The notes under the pieces are model-generated. The model saw only the letters and a program-made list of their open reading frames with translations, ran no database searches and had not been told where the DNA came from. Both the position numbers and the translations under genes were made by a program. A stretch of DNA of 64,000 nt. Origin: Pelobates cultripes. Lineage: Eukaryota > Chordata > Amphibia > Anura > Pelobatidae. Positions 24,868-36,599 of the stretch are shown here, piece after piece. Where the stretch lies: the NCBI GenBank assembly GCA_933207985.1, contig OW240912.1, positions 235,214,798-235,278,797 of the forward strand. Reading direction: 5' to 3'. The stretch's first letter is position 1, and each line of letters starts with the position of its first letter.

Positions 24868-25764
24868 CAGTAGCGTACCTACCATGATCGCAGTGGTCGC
24901 CGCTACGACCAAGCCCCTCACTCCAGGGGGCCCAGCCACAGCCACGACCCCTGCGACCGTGGGCTGGCTGTACACCATCCGGGCTGGTGCACAGATGCAC
25001 CAACCCCGAGGACCGCGCTTGTCGGCAGGAGGGAGAGCTGTGTTGTGCTGCTCCCCTTCTTCCCTGTGTGTAGCGTAGCTGAGCGGTCTGACAGGAAGTG
25101 CTCACTGAGAGAACACTTCCTGTATGACCAGGAACTGTGGCGGGGAGTGAGAAGGTACAGGATGAGGGTGGATTGGTGATGACACCCATGGAGGGGCTGG
25201 GAAGGGGGATTTGGTGGTGACACACAAGGAGGAGCTGGGGAGTTTGTGGGTGACACACATGGAGGGGCAGGGGGTGGGGTAACACACATGGAGGGGCTTT
25301 GGGGGTTGTGAATGACGTAAATGGGTAGCTGGGGATGACATACATCGAAGGGCTGGGTCATTGGGAATGACACACATGGAGGGTCTGCGGGGAGTTGGGA
25401 ATGACACACATGGAGGGTCTAGGGGGGAGTTGGAAATGACACACAATAAGGGGCTGAGGGGGAAATGAGATGCATGGAGGGTCTGGAGGGAGTTGGAATG
25501 GCACACATGAGGGTCTGGGGGGAGTTGGGAATGACACACATGGAGGGTCTGGGGGGAGTGGGGAATGACACACAAGGAGGGACTGAAGGGAAAATGAGAT
25601 GCATGGAGGGGCTGGGGTGGAATGAGGGACATGGAAGGGTTAGGAAGGAATGAGACACATGGAGGGGCAATGGGGGAGGGAATGAGTTAGGTGGTGGGGG
25701 CTGAGACACATGGGGGGGCCCTGGGCAATTCTTCGGGGCCCAGTGATTTCTAGTTACGCCTCTG
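24868..25764. mobile_element. hAT-like element, 897 bp, filled with a minisatellite
   Basis: The ends are CAGTAGCGTACCTACC and, on the other strand, CAGAGGCGTAACTAG. The flanks tctggagg (24860-24867) and gctggggg (25765-25772) match at 6 of 8 positions, fitting an old 8-bp hAT duplication. Both flanks are parts of a ggggggtgctgta..aaaattatat repeat that the element split. The interior has no transposase. Confidence 0.6.
25150..25710. repeat. minisatellite, ~33-35 bp unit
   Basis: The repeated core is tgacacacatggagggtctg followed by ggggagttggg, with unit-length variation. It produces long proline/serine-rich minus-strand frames (up to 183 codons across 24794-25709) that are artefacts of the repeat. 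Confidence 0.85.
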
Positions 25765-25772
25765 GCTGGGGG

Positions 25773-25949
25773 GCCCTGTATAACTGGATGGGGGGTGCTG
25801 TATGATGATTGATATAATAATAATAAAATTATATGGCTGGGGGGTTGTATACCTAATTGCCCCCAGAGATATCATTGTATTATTATTATACATATCTTCA
25901 TACAGCACCCCCATCCAGGTATACAGGCCCCCCCTGACACATATACTTG
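25773..25949. repeat. inverted/tandem ggggggtgctgta..aattatat repeat
   Basis: A unit seen at 24817-24866 recurs at 25785-25850, and its inverted form appears at 25880-25935 (tacagcacccccatcc), so this short region can fold back on itself. Confidence 0.5.
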
Positions 25950-27215
25950 TCTGAGGGAATAAAGACACTAGCTGACATTAGGGTGATGTGTACCACCTTC
26001 CTCCTGCTCCTAAAATACAAACAATTACAGAGCTTTGTTACAACACTCGCCCAGGAAAAGGCACTGTACCGGGAACCCACACTGTTTGAAAATTCATGCC
26101 TAGACTCAGACCCTCTGGCACACGGGGTCTCCTTTCTCTACCCCATGCTACAAGCACAAGCCCCTACTAAAAAAAACAAGCTTTATGGGCAAATAGGAGA
26201 CTATCTTTAAACGTTCTTATAGGGACATGGAGTGGGAGAATATGTTACCTCACACATCACTGCTCAAACTTTAGCAAAACTCAAGAGACAGCATGCAAGC
26301 TGTTAACCTTTCAGTACCGCACTCCTCAATGCTACACGCGATCATTCAGGACCACTAACACCTCTGCTGGAGATACGGTGAGGAGAGGGAAACTCTAATT
26401 CACCTATGGTGGGAGTGTGTGAAGATTCACCCTTTCTGAAAGGGGATACATAACAGTTAAAGTTGTTCTCAGACTGTCCACCCACCTGTGAACACGCAGA
26501 AATGCTGCTACACCACACCAATGTCCCTAGATCTTTGTATGAAAAATCTATCATGATCCGTATCCTGAACATAGCTAAAATGGTGATCCCACAATACTGG
26601 AAACAGGCGGTGACTCCTATGCTGACCTCGTGGTTCTCCCAGATGGAGTCGCTATGGACAGTGGAGGACCTTGATACACATCAATCATACATAAATACAT
26701 GGTTACACTGGCTACTGTCGACATCCCATGCACACTTAGCAGACAAACTACGGTATTGAGCGAAATCGACATTGACGGTTACGGACCGATCAACCCACAG
26801 TCTTAAGTGACACCAACACTGACTTTGGCGAACTATCACGCACCCGTTTCCTTGTCCCCTCTCTCTATTTGTGTTCTAACAATCCTATATCGATAGCATA
26901 CGTGGGGTACCAGGGCCCGTTCTAAGGCTCCTTTTTGACGATTTCTATTTAATGGTAATATATGGAAAAAGTAAAAGGGGAGAATACCGAGATCCGAGGT
27001 CCAAGAATTGACTCGATACTCTTAAACTGGAAATGTGATAAGATCCAGGACCTGCAATTCCTCAGATGTTTGGGGCCTGCGAATCCACATAAAAATTATG
27101 CTTACATGAATATTTTACCTCTTTAATTGTCCTACTTGGGACCTGTGAGTTCTGCATTATTATCTTGATACTGTCAATTATACAAATGTTTATAAAACAA
27201 TAAAAATTATATTTA
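25950..27215 (+). pseudogene. 3' part of an L1/Tx1-like LINE ORF2 plus 3' UTR
   Basis: Readable pieces are FLLLLKYKQLQSFVTTLAQE near 26010, ENSCLDSDPLAHGVSFLYPM near 26090, and a Trp/His-rich zinc-knuckle remnant near 26360-26420 (WRYGEERE.LIHLWWECVK-like after frame repair). The closing part is near 26463-26759. It ends in an A-rich tail (ataaaacaataaaaatt, 27195-27215). Stops and frameshifts make it non-functional. It parallels the C-terminal part of the LINE at 39060-41930. Confidence 0.6.
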
Positions 27216-28434
27216 ATTTAAATTAAAAATACATGGCTTTTAGGGGCTTCCATATTTGAGTGCACATTTATGACACATTTGGAAATTGATTTTATGGCTG
27301 ATTCGGTGCAGTTTAAAGTTTAGCTGCTCGACTAGCAGAGAGACAAGTACTTTTTTGTCATTTAAATATGTACTTCTGAATTGCCATAAAAAAGATCAAA
27401 CCTGCCACTGTAATATCAGCATTTAGTGAATAATCCTTTATATTTTAGCATTATTGGACTTGGGCAGTTATATGCAAGAATGTACTAAATATACAAATAA
27501 GTTCACAGAGTCTAAATCCCCTTTGTTACCACCAGCAACAGGCCTGCAGAACACAAAGCAACATTTAATTTTTGGAAAACATCAAATGGAGTTACATCTC
27601 TTTGATCAATCAAAGAGGAAATTTAAACAAATGATATCCAACATGAATATTCCAATGGTTCTAAGTTTTCTCTAAGGATATCGCTCACCTTTTGCCCTTA
27701 ACCGAGTGAGAACAATGCAAGCTGCAAAGTTATTTGGAACGTTTAAAAAAAATAATAAAGAAAAAGTTCCCTTGCTCTTAAATCCGGAAACAGATGGATG
27801 AATATAGCACTAAAGCACATGATTCATATAGAGAGTTGGTGCTGTTTTATTTTTTTTAAATGTCTTACTTTTTCCCTTGAATACTGGAGAGTTAAAACGG
27901 GAAGGGCTGTCTGTTATACACAAATACGTGTTTCCTTAGGTATTTAAAAAATGTCACTCTGGGGAAGGAAAATAAAACGTTGAAATCTATAGAAAAAGCA
28001 TTCATGCCAAGACACTCATTAAAGCTATTTTCTAAACAATGAAAACATGTTTTCTACAACATAACAGCTTGGCCAATGTCTGAAGATGACCTGTCACTAG
28101 AGAGACTGGAGTGGTCTGATAACATATTTGCCACGAATACTCAACACAAATTACTACACAATGAGATCGAATAACACATAATTATTACAATGCACTTAAC
28201 ACCAGTCAGAAGAATATCGACACGAGATTAAGTGAAGCCATAGTGGAATTAGTTACAATAGATGTCATAGTTTCTTTGGAATTTTTTAAATACCAGCTAG
28301 ACAATGAATCAGTGACTCTGGTGGAAAAACTGTGTTCTACCTTCCTGTAGGTGACAGACAAATTTTGCGATAGTATCTCTTTCAACAAGTATTGGTCCCT
28401 GTGCCCTGAAAACACTTGATGTACTCTGGCATGG
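27216..28434. other. AT-rich DNA, no gene
   Basis: Short open frames (27454-27675 and 28206-28415, minus) carry no recognisable motif. Confidence 0.45.
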
Positions 28435-28580
28435 GGGGGTAGACTTGGTTTTACAACCCCATTATTCTATGGTGTTGCTTACCAGTCAAAACACTAAAAA
28501 TTGAATATTGACTAAAAGTTGTTACAAATTAGTTGCTAAAGTGCTTTGAAAGTTTATTATCAACCAAATGTTGCTACTAG
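28435..28580. repeat. diverged direct repeat flanking the MITE (partner 29340-29440)
   Basis: A block containing gtagacttggttttac and ccccattattct, and ending in aaatgttgctact, occurs on both sides of the MITE at 28710-29178. Confidence 0.5.
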
Positions 28581-28709
28581 TGGAGATACAAAGCCAGTCC
28601 TGCCCAATTTAAGACCTTGGGGAATATTTGGGTTAATAGCAGGAATGTTATTGGCAAGAGATTGGGGAATTGAGACAGGCATTTGTGTTCCTATGAATGT
28701 ATTTCTTAA

Positions 28710-29178
28710 AGGATCACTATAGTGTCAGGAAAACAAATCGGTTTTCGTGACACTATAGTACCCTGAGGATGCCCCCACCCTCAGGGTCCCCCCTCCCCCT
28801 TCAGCTACTCACCTTCTTCCACCGCCGGGCTCCCTTACCTCTCCTCCCCCGCCGACGTCAGATTCCCCATCTGACGTCAGCGGAGCGGAATGCGCATGCG
28901 CGGCAGTGCGTGCATTCAAAGTGTCCATAGGAAAGCATTTTGCAATGCTTTCCTATGGACGCTCTGTGTGATGGAGGCATTAAATGCCTCCAGCGTCGCA
29001 GATGCGCCTCTAGTGGCTGTCCGGAAAACAGCCACTAGAGGCTGGCTTAACCTCAAATGTAAACATAGCAGTTTCTCTGAAACTGCTATGTTTACAGCAG
29101 GCAGGGTTAAACCCAGAGGGACCCGGCACCCAGACCACTTCATTGAGCTGAAGTGGTCTGGGTGACTATAGTGTCCCT
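28710..29178. mobile_element. hairpin-chain TTAA MITE, copy 3 (variant modules)
   Basis: It is flanked by TTAA (28706-28709 and 29179-29182), with ends AGGATCACTATAG...CTATAGTGTCCCT. It has the same order of hairpins as copies 1 and 2, with two differences. The CTCACTGTGA hairpin is replaced by a GGAGGCATT/AATGCCTCC hairpin (28973-28991). An extra TGACGTCAGAT/ATCTGACGTCA-type hairpin lies at about 28854-28880. The GCAGTTTC hairpin is at 29058-29096. Confidence 0.85.
28872..28879. promoter_or_regulatory. CRE-like palindrome TGACGTCA inside MITE
   Basis: This is an exact match to the cAMP-response-element consensus. A near copy (CGACGTCA) lies 17 bp upstream as the other arm of the hairpin. 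Regulatory activity is inference. Confidence 0.3.
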
Positions 29179-29182
29179 TTAA

Positions 29183-31519
29183 ATGTAGTTGCACTCTGCT
29201 ATACTCTACCAATCTGCAGTGGGCTTTTTTTGCAGTGATTATTCCTACCTTCAGGTACAGTGTGCTACTATTTGTTCTAGTAGCCAAGGTAAAGGACTAG
29301 CTTGAATTATGAAGCATTCCTTTGGAGGTCACATATTAATTAGTAGACTTAGTTTTACTACCCCATTATTCTAAGGTGTTGTGTAGCAGTCAAAGCACTT
29401 TAATAGTGGATTAACCACTAAATGTTGCTACTACCTAGGCCTAGGTTTGCTCATTTATTTTAATTAGCAGCTGTTAAAGCATCCATACTAAGTATCAATA
29501 TTGAGCTTTTTTCCCCATCTTTGTACTATTTTGCATGATAACAATGTTTATGTGGCATGGATACTGAAGTAAAGCCGAAGTGGGAAACACTGTATACCTT
29601 TACATACACTATTTGCGGCTTTTTAATCTTTTTATGTACAATCTTCCATTCTCCTTTCTGTTGTCTTTATTATTAAGGGTTAATTCATGGTCTATTTTCT
29701 TATCTCTTACATTCATGTGTCCATTCACTAGTACAGGAAGTACTCCATTTTCTGGACCATCTCTCTCCCTTTGAGGATGTTTAGGGCTGGAGGAGAAAAA
29801 AAATAAGGTTGGCCAATGTTATGCCATTTCATGACATTTTTATTCAAACATTTAGCAAGTCAGTAAACAGTATGTATTGCTCCCTAGTCCACTTGAATAC
29901 AGAAGATATGGGGCATATCCTAGACATTTTGCACACTATTCAATATTCCTACGTGTTAACATACAGGGTGCTAGCATTTGGTGTACAGCAGTGTTTTTTT
30001 GAACCTAGGCACACTTCAATGAGAGAAACATTTTCAGGCATACCTCCTTTACCTGGGCATTTGATGGGCCTTTTAACCCCTTAAGGACCAAACTTCTGGA
30101 ATAAAAGGGAATCATGACATGTCACACATGTCATGTGTCCTTAAGGGGTTAAAGAGGTAAAATTGTTAAATAGGGCCCAGTGAACTGCACTTTTTTTCTC
30201 TTTGAGAGACTTGAGGCATCTCCTTTTTTACATGATGAGCCTATAAGTTACATTCTCAGCATGTAGAACTTATTTTACGTTCACCTGCAGTGGTTCTTTA
30301 TGAAGATCCAATATTATTGTAATGGAGCCCTGTAGGCTGGGCATCTCCTGGACCCCTTTTCTGTTACTATCCTACCTGCTGCCCATGGAGTGAAGGAAAA
30401 GGAGAGAGTTGGGCTACTTTGGCATTTTGGAGTTCCGCGGGAACCATACTTTTTAGAAAAACAAAATCATTTGGAGAAACCTGATTTGATCGGAAAAGAT
30501 TATTACATGATAATCATGTAAATGGCATTCTCAGCATGTACAATTTATCAAACTTTCACCTTTAGTAGCACTGAAAGGGTTAATTGTGCTAGAGTAGCTT
30601 GTTTAGTGAGACTTTACACCTTGTCCCCCTAAACATATAATGATTGCCATTAAAAGGGCTTTTCTTGAGCTTGCACTCTAAACATAACACTTTACTAATT
30701 GGCATTGCAGAATAGTTACACTAGGTAGTAAATAGCAATCTTGGCATAACCTGTTGCACGACCATAATGAAATCTAGTACATCAAGCCCAATATATCTAA
30801 TAAAGCATTTCTATCAAGTAGAATGGAAATTTATTTGTTAGTCTCTAACATGATATGACTTTGTTAAACTAATTATATGACTTCTCTCTTACAGGTGAGG
30901 TACCATTGAGTGAGCAGGATAAAGACTAAGATTACTAGTTAATCCTCCTTACTGAAGTGGATTCTATTCATTTGAAACATACAATGACATCAGTGTCTGG
31001 TCAGCATCCTGATATTTAACCAGAGCATCCTTCAGACATGATCATCTTCAAGTCTGCTGTTTACAGAGTCATCACTGCCTTCTAAACCCGAGCCTTTGCT
31101 GGAACAGAAGACAAGAACAATAGTGTCAGACAACATCTGGACCTCACCGTTACTGTAGCTGTACTATACTGCAAAATACTGCCAATTAGAGTATGGTGAT
31201 ACTGCATGATACTGCTTACAAAGCAGAGCAGCTAGCTATTAGAAAAAAAGAGCTTCAAAATGGCTGGTAAAAGCTGAAAGGCTCTGCTGGCAATATTTTC
31301 TTTTATTAAACAAGAGTCCCTTGTTACCATAATATGAAAAGAAACATTTGTCATTGTATGTAAATGTTAACATTGATAACTCCAGGTTTTACTAAAACAG
31401 TTGCAAAATGTACCCTTCTTGATTAAATAACTCAGGTACATTCAGGGATTTCTATATAACCCCATTTATTGGACCTATGGTCCAGTTTCTATGCCTTTTT
31501 AGGGGTTCGAGTTGACTTA
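29183..31519. other. unassigned DNA, no gene
   Basis: A repeated block around ttctcagcatgta occurs at 30255 and 30527. A splice-acceptor-like ctctcttacag at 30885-30895 is followed by no recognisable exon. The TTAA mini-element at 30073-30152 is listed separately. Confidence 0.4.
30073..30152. mobile_element. 80-bp TTAA mini-element
   Basis: It begins TTAACCCCTTAAGGACCA and ends TGTCCTTAAGGGGTTAA, so outer TTAAs and about 14 bp of inverted repeat enclose only some 50 bp, including catgacatgtcacacatgtcatg, itself nearly palindromic. The ends match those at 43870, 46824 and 21905. Confidence 0.75.
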
Positions 31520-31930
31520 TTAAAGTGGTTCTGTCACCTTCTGATATGAAAAGACCCCTAATGGTGACTATACTGCTTGTGGTGTGGTAGTCCAGGGGTG
31601 TAGGTGATGGTATTTTTTATTTAACTGAACATGTCCCTCGCAGCAGCCGCCATCTTGCGCCATCATGATCACTGCATCATCCTCAGCTCCTGGCACTTAA
31701 TCTGCAAGGACTTGATGTCAGTACAGCACCGAGGTCAATGTAAGAATTTACAAGACCATGGGAACCTCCATAGACAATGCCTTTCCCCCTCACACATCAC
31801 TAGTGACGCCAAAGGGCTCCACAGCGCATGACCATGGTAGCCTTGCCTTTTTCTCAATCGAAGGAAAAATGCATAACACAAAGTAGTCCCTACTTTGTCT
31901 TTTGATATCTTTTGACTGGGTTGGAATGCA
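31520..31930. mobile_element. TTAA element with Kolobok-type start, right end not found
   Basis: It starts TTAAAGTGGTTCTGTCACC, comparable with TTAAAGCGGCACTGTCA at 54775 and 63724. Near 31875-31905 a tagtccctactttgtctttt block recurs in inverted form at about 63845-63865 (aagggactactttgtc). No coding region. Confidence 0.45.
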
Positions 31931-32166
31931 CATTTTTATCTTTATGAAATGCTCGTTTTGTTTTTTGGGGGGTTACAAAGAAGAGGTTTTAAATATGTGT
32001 GGCTTTGATTGCATGTCATTGCATTGGAATAGAATATTGGTTGCTGTGTTATTTTAATGTTGGATGCTTATAGAAAATACATACTTTAGGGTTGTAAAGG
32101 ATCTTATTAGTCATCAGTACATTACACATAGACATGTGCAATTCGTTTCAGGCCAAATATGAATTT

Positions 32167-32370
32167 GGATGAATTAGGGGGGGACCTAATGTCCTCCCTC
32201 CTGGCCCCCACCCCTGAGCGCTGGGTGGGGGCCCTAAATTAGAATGAGGGGGGGACCTAATGTCCTCCCCCCTGGCCCCCACCCCTGAGTGGTGGGTGAG
32301 GGCCCTAAATACTAATTTGGGGGGACCTAATGTCCTGGCCCCCACCCCTGAGCAGCAGGTGGGGGACCTA
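32167..32370. repeat. three tandem copies of a ~72-bp GC-rich unit
   Basis: Units begin ggggggacctaatgtcct and carry ggcccccacccctgag. Copies start near 32167, 32249 and 32321. Confidence 0.75.
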
Positions 32371-32695
32371 AATAAAAAAATTAACCCCCCTTCCTTCAGG
32401 TGACTAGGGGTCCACAAACCCCTAGTAACCCCCCCTACCCCCAAAAATTAACCCCTACCTACCCCCCTCACCCTAAAAATAATGAGGGGGGGACCATTTA
32501 ACTAAGTACCCCAAAAAAATAAAAAAATAAAACTTACCATTTGATGTTTTTTCAATATAGAAGTGTCAAAGTGCGGAAGTCCTGAATTTCGGAATGCCGA
32601 ACCGACAATTTTCCCCATGTACATGTAATTACACAGTTACATAGGGCAATTGGATGGTGTTGACGCAGCTCTATTTCCTCTGCACTTTTTTTTAC

Positions 32696-32700
<5 letters not shown>

Positions 32701-32741
<41 letters not shown>
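32701..32741. repeat. (TA)n microsatellite
   Basis: Pure TA run of about 41 bases. Confidence 0.95.
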
Positions 32742-32744
<3 letters not shown>

Positions 32745-32745
<1 letters not shown>

Positions 32746-33220
32746 TTTTAAAATATTTTACCAGGAAGGATACATTGAGATTTCTCTGGTTTTCTAGTAT
32801 GTCCTGGGTCCCCAAAACATTGCATTGATACAATAGGGTACAATAAAATACAAAAAACAATATTAATACACAGTGTATACAAAATGCAACATAGAACAGG
32901 TAGGAAATATATAATCAACCATGACAGGTGCATTCTGTTTTGAGATATGTAGAGAGGGATCTTCCCCTATTTTAAGCCAGGGGAAGATTTGAAAGTGTGC
33001 GGGAGTAGTAAAAGGTGGATCGGGCTGCTTTCTTTTTGTATTGAGGTAGACTAAATAAAGTGCTGGTACTGGATCGAAGGTTATAGGAGGTGGGAACAGC
33101 CGAGGAGAGCATTCTGATCAGGTAGGGTAAGAGCTTCCCAGAAAAGCTTTTAAACACAAGGCTGGAAAGATGAAGGGTGATTCCAGCAACAGCCAATTTA
33201 GTTTTTTTAGCATGTCACAA
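32745..33220 (-). repeat. possible LINE 3' end in antisense
   Basis: The minus-strand frame at 32972-33196 reads FKSFSGKLLPYLIRMLSS and YNLRSSTSTLFSLPQ, a style seen in C-terminal ends of LINE ORF2 proteins. The plus-strand start at about 32748 (ttttaccaggaaggatac) looks like a high-copy repeat end. Class is uncertain. Confidence 0.35.
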
Positions 33221-34912
33221 TGGTGGATCATGTAATTACATGGTAGCACATATATACATATATTATTTATGAATGGTACAGAAAAAATGGGAAATAGAAA
33301 GAGGACGAAAACTAGCCCAAACGAATATAAAACGTAAAGATAAATTTAAGTAGTGCCCGGTTGTGGTGAAACGTATGTCAGGACTTTTGACTCAGTGTGT
33401 GGTTATGTAGGACATAGGGTAGTGGACATAGGTAGTGGCAACTTTTTTTCTCCGTATGTAGATGCGATCGGATGTTGCATACAAGATTTGTTTGTTCACA
33501 GACAGAGGTTATTTTATTTTATTTAGTCTTTTTGCTTAGATCTTTCTGACCTATATATACATATATATATTTTCTTACAAATTTTATAGCCTCAGGGTTT
33601 AGTTAGAGAGGGGATTGGGGTTTCTAGTAGAGGTGCCCTCGAATGAACAGATCCACAAGAAGGATGAGCAAATAGCTACACATTTCCTCCTAGTTTTTTT
33701 TCAGTATCCCCCACCTCTTTTGTTTCTATCTTTCACTGTGTATCTAAATCACTCTGGTACATACATTGTATCCTCGGATCTGTGAGATCCTTTGGAGTCA
33801 AATTGTTAACCACTGTTACTAGATTTTTGTATCTATTTACTCTGTGATTATCAGTGGCTTTATTTATATATATATTTTTGAAGGATACAGATTTTACCAG
33901 ATTTTTCATCAAATTAAATAGCTGCCAGGATTTTATCTGTCTTATTTCATATTTATCTCTATCCCTAGGCGTTAAGTATGAAAGATATTTAGTTAGATAG
34001 TTGTCTATGGTACATACATCAAAGTTTAGACTTAAATGTGGATATTTTGCATTTTAATGTAATTTATGGCAATAAAAGTTTCGTGTTACATTTATCTTTA
34101 TGTTTTAGATTCATTTGGGCTGTTTTTCATCCTCTTTCTAGTTTGCATCATTTACAACATGCCCTAATGTCCTCTATATCATCCATTAAGTTTAGAAAAT
34201 ATGGGAACCTTTGTGTACATGTTGGAGTTAAGTACAAGATAGTATAGCAAGGCCTTTCTAAAGCATAACATCTCTTCAATTTATAATGTATCATTGAAAA
34301 TCTCTTTCCCCTGGATGTACCATACCATAGGATAATAATAATTAAGGTAATAAATGTAGTTTGTAAACAAGAGTTTTAATGGAAAAATTATCAATACAGT
34401 GATGTAGGGAGAGCTAATATTTCCAGGTAAACCATTTTATTTGCTTAGTACTCTTCAGGGCTAGACTGGGACATAAATGTGGCCCCAAAACTTAAAAGCA
34501 GAGCAGCCCAATACAAGAAATGGTGGGTTGGGTCCAGAGATGGGGCATGTTGTGGCATCACCAGTGACATAAACAATTCCTAAAGTGGGCAGGCATATCA
34601 GTTTAATGCACCTCCAGTGCAGTTCATATGCAAAGCCCTATTGAAGAATTTATAAATGCATAAGAAAGAGCAAAAGGGCAGGAGTATATGGAGCGGTAAG
34701 GAGTTCGGGGCTTTAGTGTATGGGGAAAGATGTGGGCTGTAGTGTATTGGAGGATCAGGGCTGCAGTGTGAGGGGACAGAGGCTGCGGTGTGTAGAAAAG
34801 GTCTATAGTATGATGGGGGATGTGGATTGTTACATGGCGTGGAATAATGGTTGTAGTGGGGAGAATTGGGGTTGTGATGGGAGATCAAGGCAATATATAA
34901 AATAAAAAAATA
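33221..34912. other. AT-rich DNA; degenerate minisatellite at 34690-34880
   Basis: Around 34690-34880, roughly 28-bp units of the gtgtatgggg..ggctgtagtgt type repeat. A CAG-type start (cagggctagactggga, 34456) could be an hAT remnant. No gene was seen. Confidence 0.4.
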
Positions 34913-35500
34913 TTGGGGGCGGAGCTTGGCAGCCACACTTAACGGTCGCACACTGAGAGCTCCGTGCAATCTGGCTCCTAACTAAGCGATAAATGCAAAT
35001 TTTCGACTCGAATCACACATCTCTTGACACCACAGTATCGGGAGACATCCCTAGCTCTCAAACCAGTTGTGTTCCTAACCGTGATCAGCAGGTTACCCCA
35101 GAGGAGACTCTGCAGCCTACAAGGGGCCTACTAGCAGTGCACGAGAGGGAGGCAGACGATCCCTCAGCCTGCTATCAGCACTTATCCTGGAGGACTATCC
35201 TGCTCTCTCCCCCACTCCAGCCGTTGGGGGTTATCCCGGCAATTTTCAACATTGTCTCACTGGTACAGCTCCCGCTACTACACACTTGGGACTACCCACC
35301 TGCCATGACCAAGATGGCAGACGCCTCGTGTAACCCAGCGCCTCGACCTAAGCAACTGACTCTGCTGGAGAAGCTAGACGCCCTGTTTGCAAACTTCTGG
35401 TCCACACTAGCCACATGCCGGCACAAGCCTGCTCGAGCCCTGCCAGAGCCAACCTTACCGCTTACAACAGGGCAGCCCAAAATTTCAGTTTTCGGTGTTG
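34913..35500 (+). mobile_element. LINE 5' UTR and start of ORF1
   Basis: It is GC-rich compared with its surroundings, beginning gggggcggagcttggcag. It carries MTKMADASCNPAPRPKQLTL near 35305. Layout and style match the 19500-19950 LINE. It breaks at about 35500, where antisense LINE ORF2 begins. Confidence 0.45.
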
Positions 35501-35504
35501 GTAA

Positions 35505-35793
35505 GCGGAAAGCTGGTTTGCAACGTCTATTTTCAAATATGTATTGTATGACCTCATTTATGTGTGGTGATTTAATAGCTCTCCAGTGTTGGGTGATAAT
35601 TGTCGTTGTAGAAATTAGAATATGGCCTAATATAATTTTATTATAATTTGGTAAATTTATGGGGGTTTGCTTGAAGAGACAAAGCTCTGGAATCAAATTA
35701 TCAATTGAATTGTCAACAGTTTTAATTAATGTATGTATTGAATTCCAATAAGGTCTAATTTTAGGGCACGACCACAACATGTGACACAAAGAT
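35505..35793 (-). pseudogene. C-terminal part of a LINE ORF2, antisense
   Basis: The minus strand reads LCHMLWSCPKIRPYWNSIH, then PNYNKIILGHILISTTTIIT and HWRAIKSPHINEVIQYI. This is the block after the zinc knuckle in L1/Tx1-like ORF2 proteins (compare HIWWHCPKLTRYW near 41075). It is interrupted at 35793-35796 by an LTR start. Confidence 0.65.
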
Positions 35794-35795
35794 AC

Positions 35796-36063
35796 TGTGA
35801 CAGATTCATCTGTCTTTGAACTATTTCTAATCCTTCTTGGTTCGTCTGTTTGTTCGGTTAATTGCCTGTCCGTACATCTCGTTCGTTTGTTTCCCCAACT
35901 CCCGAATGAACTGCCAAACGGCCGGCCACCCAGCATGGAAGTGTGCTGCTGGTTAACCTCTCTTGGCCTCATTAGAACGTTGTGGTTAAGGGCAGACACT
36001 TCCTAATTGTTGAAGGTAGGCTGGGTGGTCGTCGTTCGTATGCTGACCACGAGGCGGCGGCCA
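35796..36063 (+). mobile_element. 5' fragment of an LTR related to 1453-2623
   Basis: It starts TGTGACAG and follows the other LTR through gttcgtctgtttgt, ccggccacccagc, ttagaacgttgtggttaa and gaccacgaggcggcggccat. Similarity stops at about 36063, so the rest of the LTR has been lost. Confidence 0.75.
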
Positions 36064-36158
36064 TCTTATTTGCTTATTTTGTTTAATGTAAAGAAATTTT
36101 CAATGTGATGGAATGTACTCCAACTTCCCACTATAAGATATAAAAACCACCAAAAAAG

Positions 36159-36212
36159 AATAACTTTGTGCTTGGTTGGTGTTTCCACCTTCCAAGCACT
36201 TAGTTGAAGCGC
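36159..36212. repeat. inverted repeat arm (partner 37981-38041)
   Basis: The arm containing aactttgtgcttggttggtg and ccttccaagcacttagttg is found inverted at 37981-38041, about 1.8 kb away. Confidence 0.6.
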
Positions 36213-36599
36213 AGCGCTCTCGTGAGTAAGGTATAACAAAACATACACTTACCCTTTAGTATGATAGGGGGTTACACATGTAAAGAAAATGAAGAAAGAA
36301 CAAATAATAGTGTAATATTCTTTACAAGTTTAAAGTGCAGTTAGTGAAAACAAACTCACATTTTTTTAGAGACTTTCTATGGGTATAGGCTCAAAACACT
36401 CTGGCTTCTGTGCCTTTAAGATGGCAAACCGTAACTTCTATTGATATGTTCTTTATTCCTCGTACATATCCATATATCATAAAGGAAAGAAAAAACAGAT
36501 ACAGGAAACTTCAGGGTGTGGTATATAATAACTACTGGAATATATTTCTCAGTGTATGTAAAATTAGTACTCACCTTTCTTAGAGCCTTTTAGTAACTG

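Noticed and set aside
24794..25709. Minus-strand open frames of 163-183 codons rich in Pro/Ser/Cys
   Set aside because: Translation of the 33-35 bp minisatellite in shifted frames.
30885..31090. Possible host exon after a splice-acceptor-like site
   Set aside because: No frame carries a recognisable domain, and stops occur in all frames soon after.
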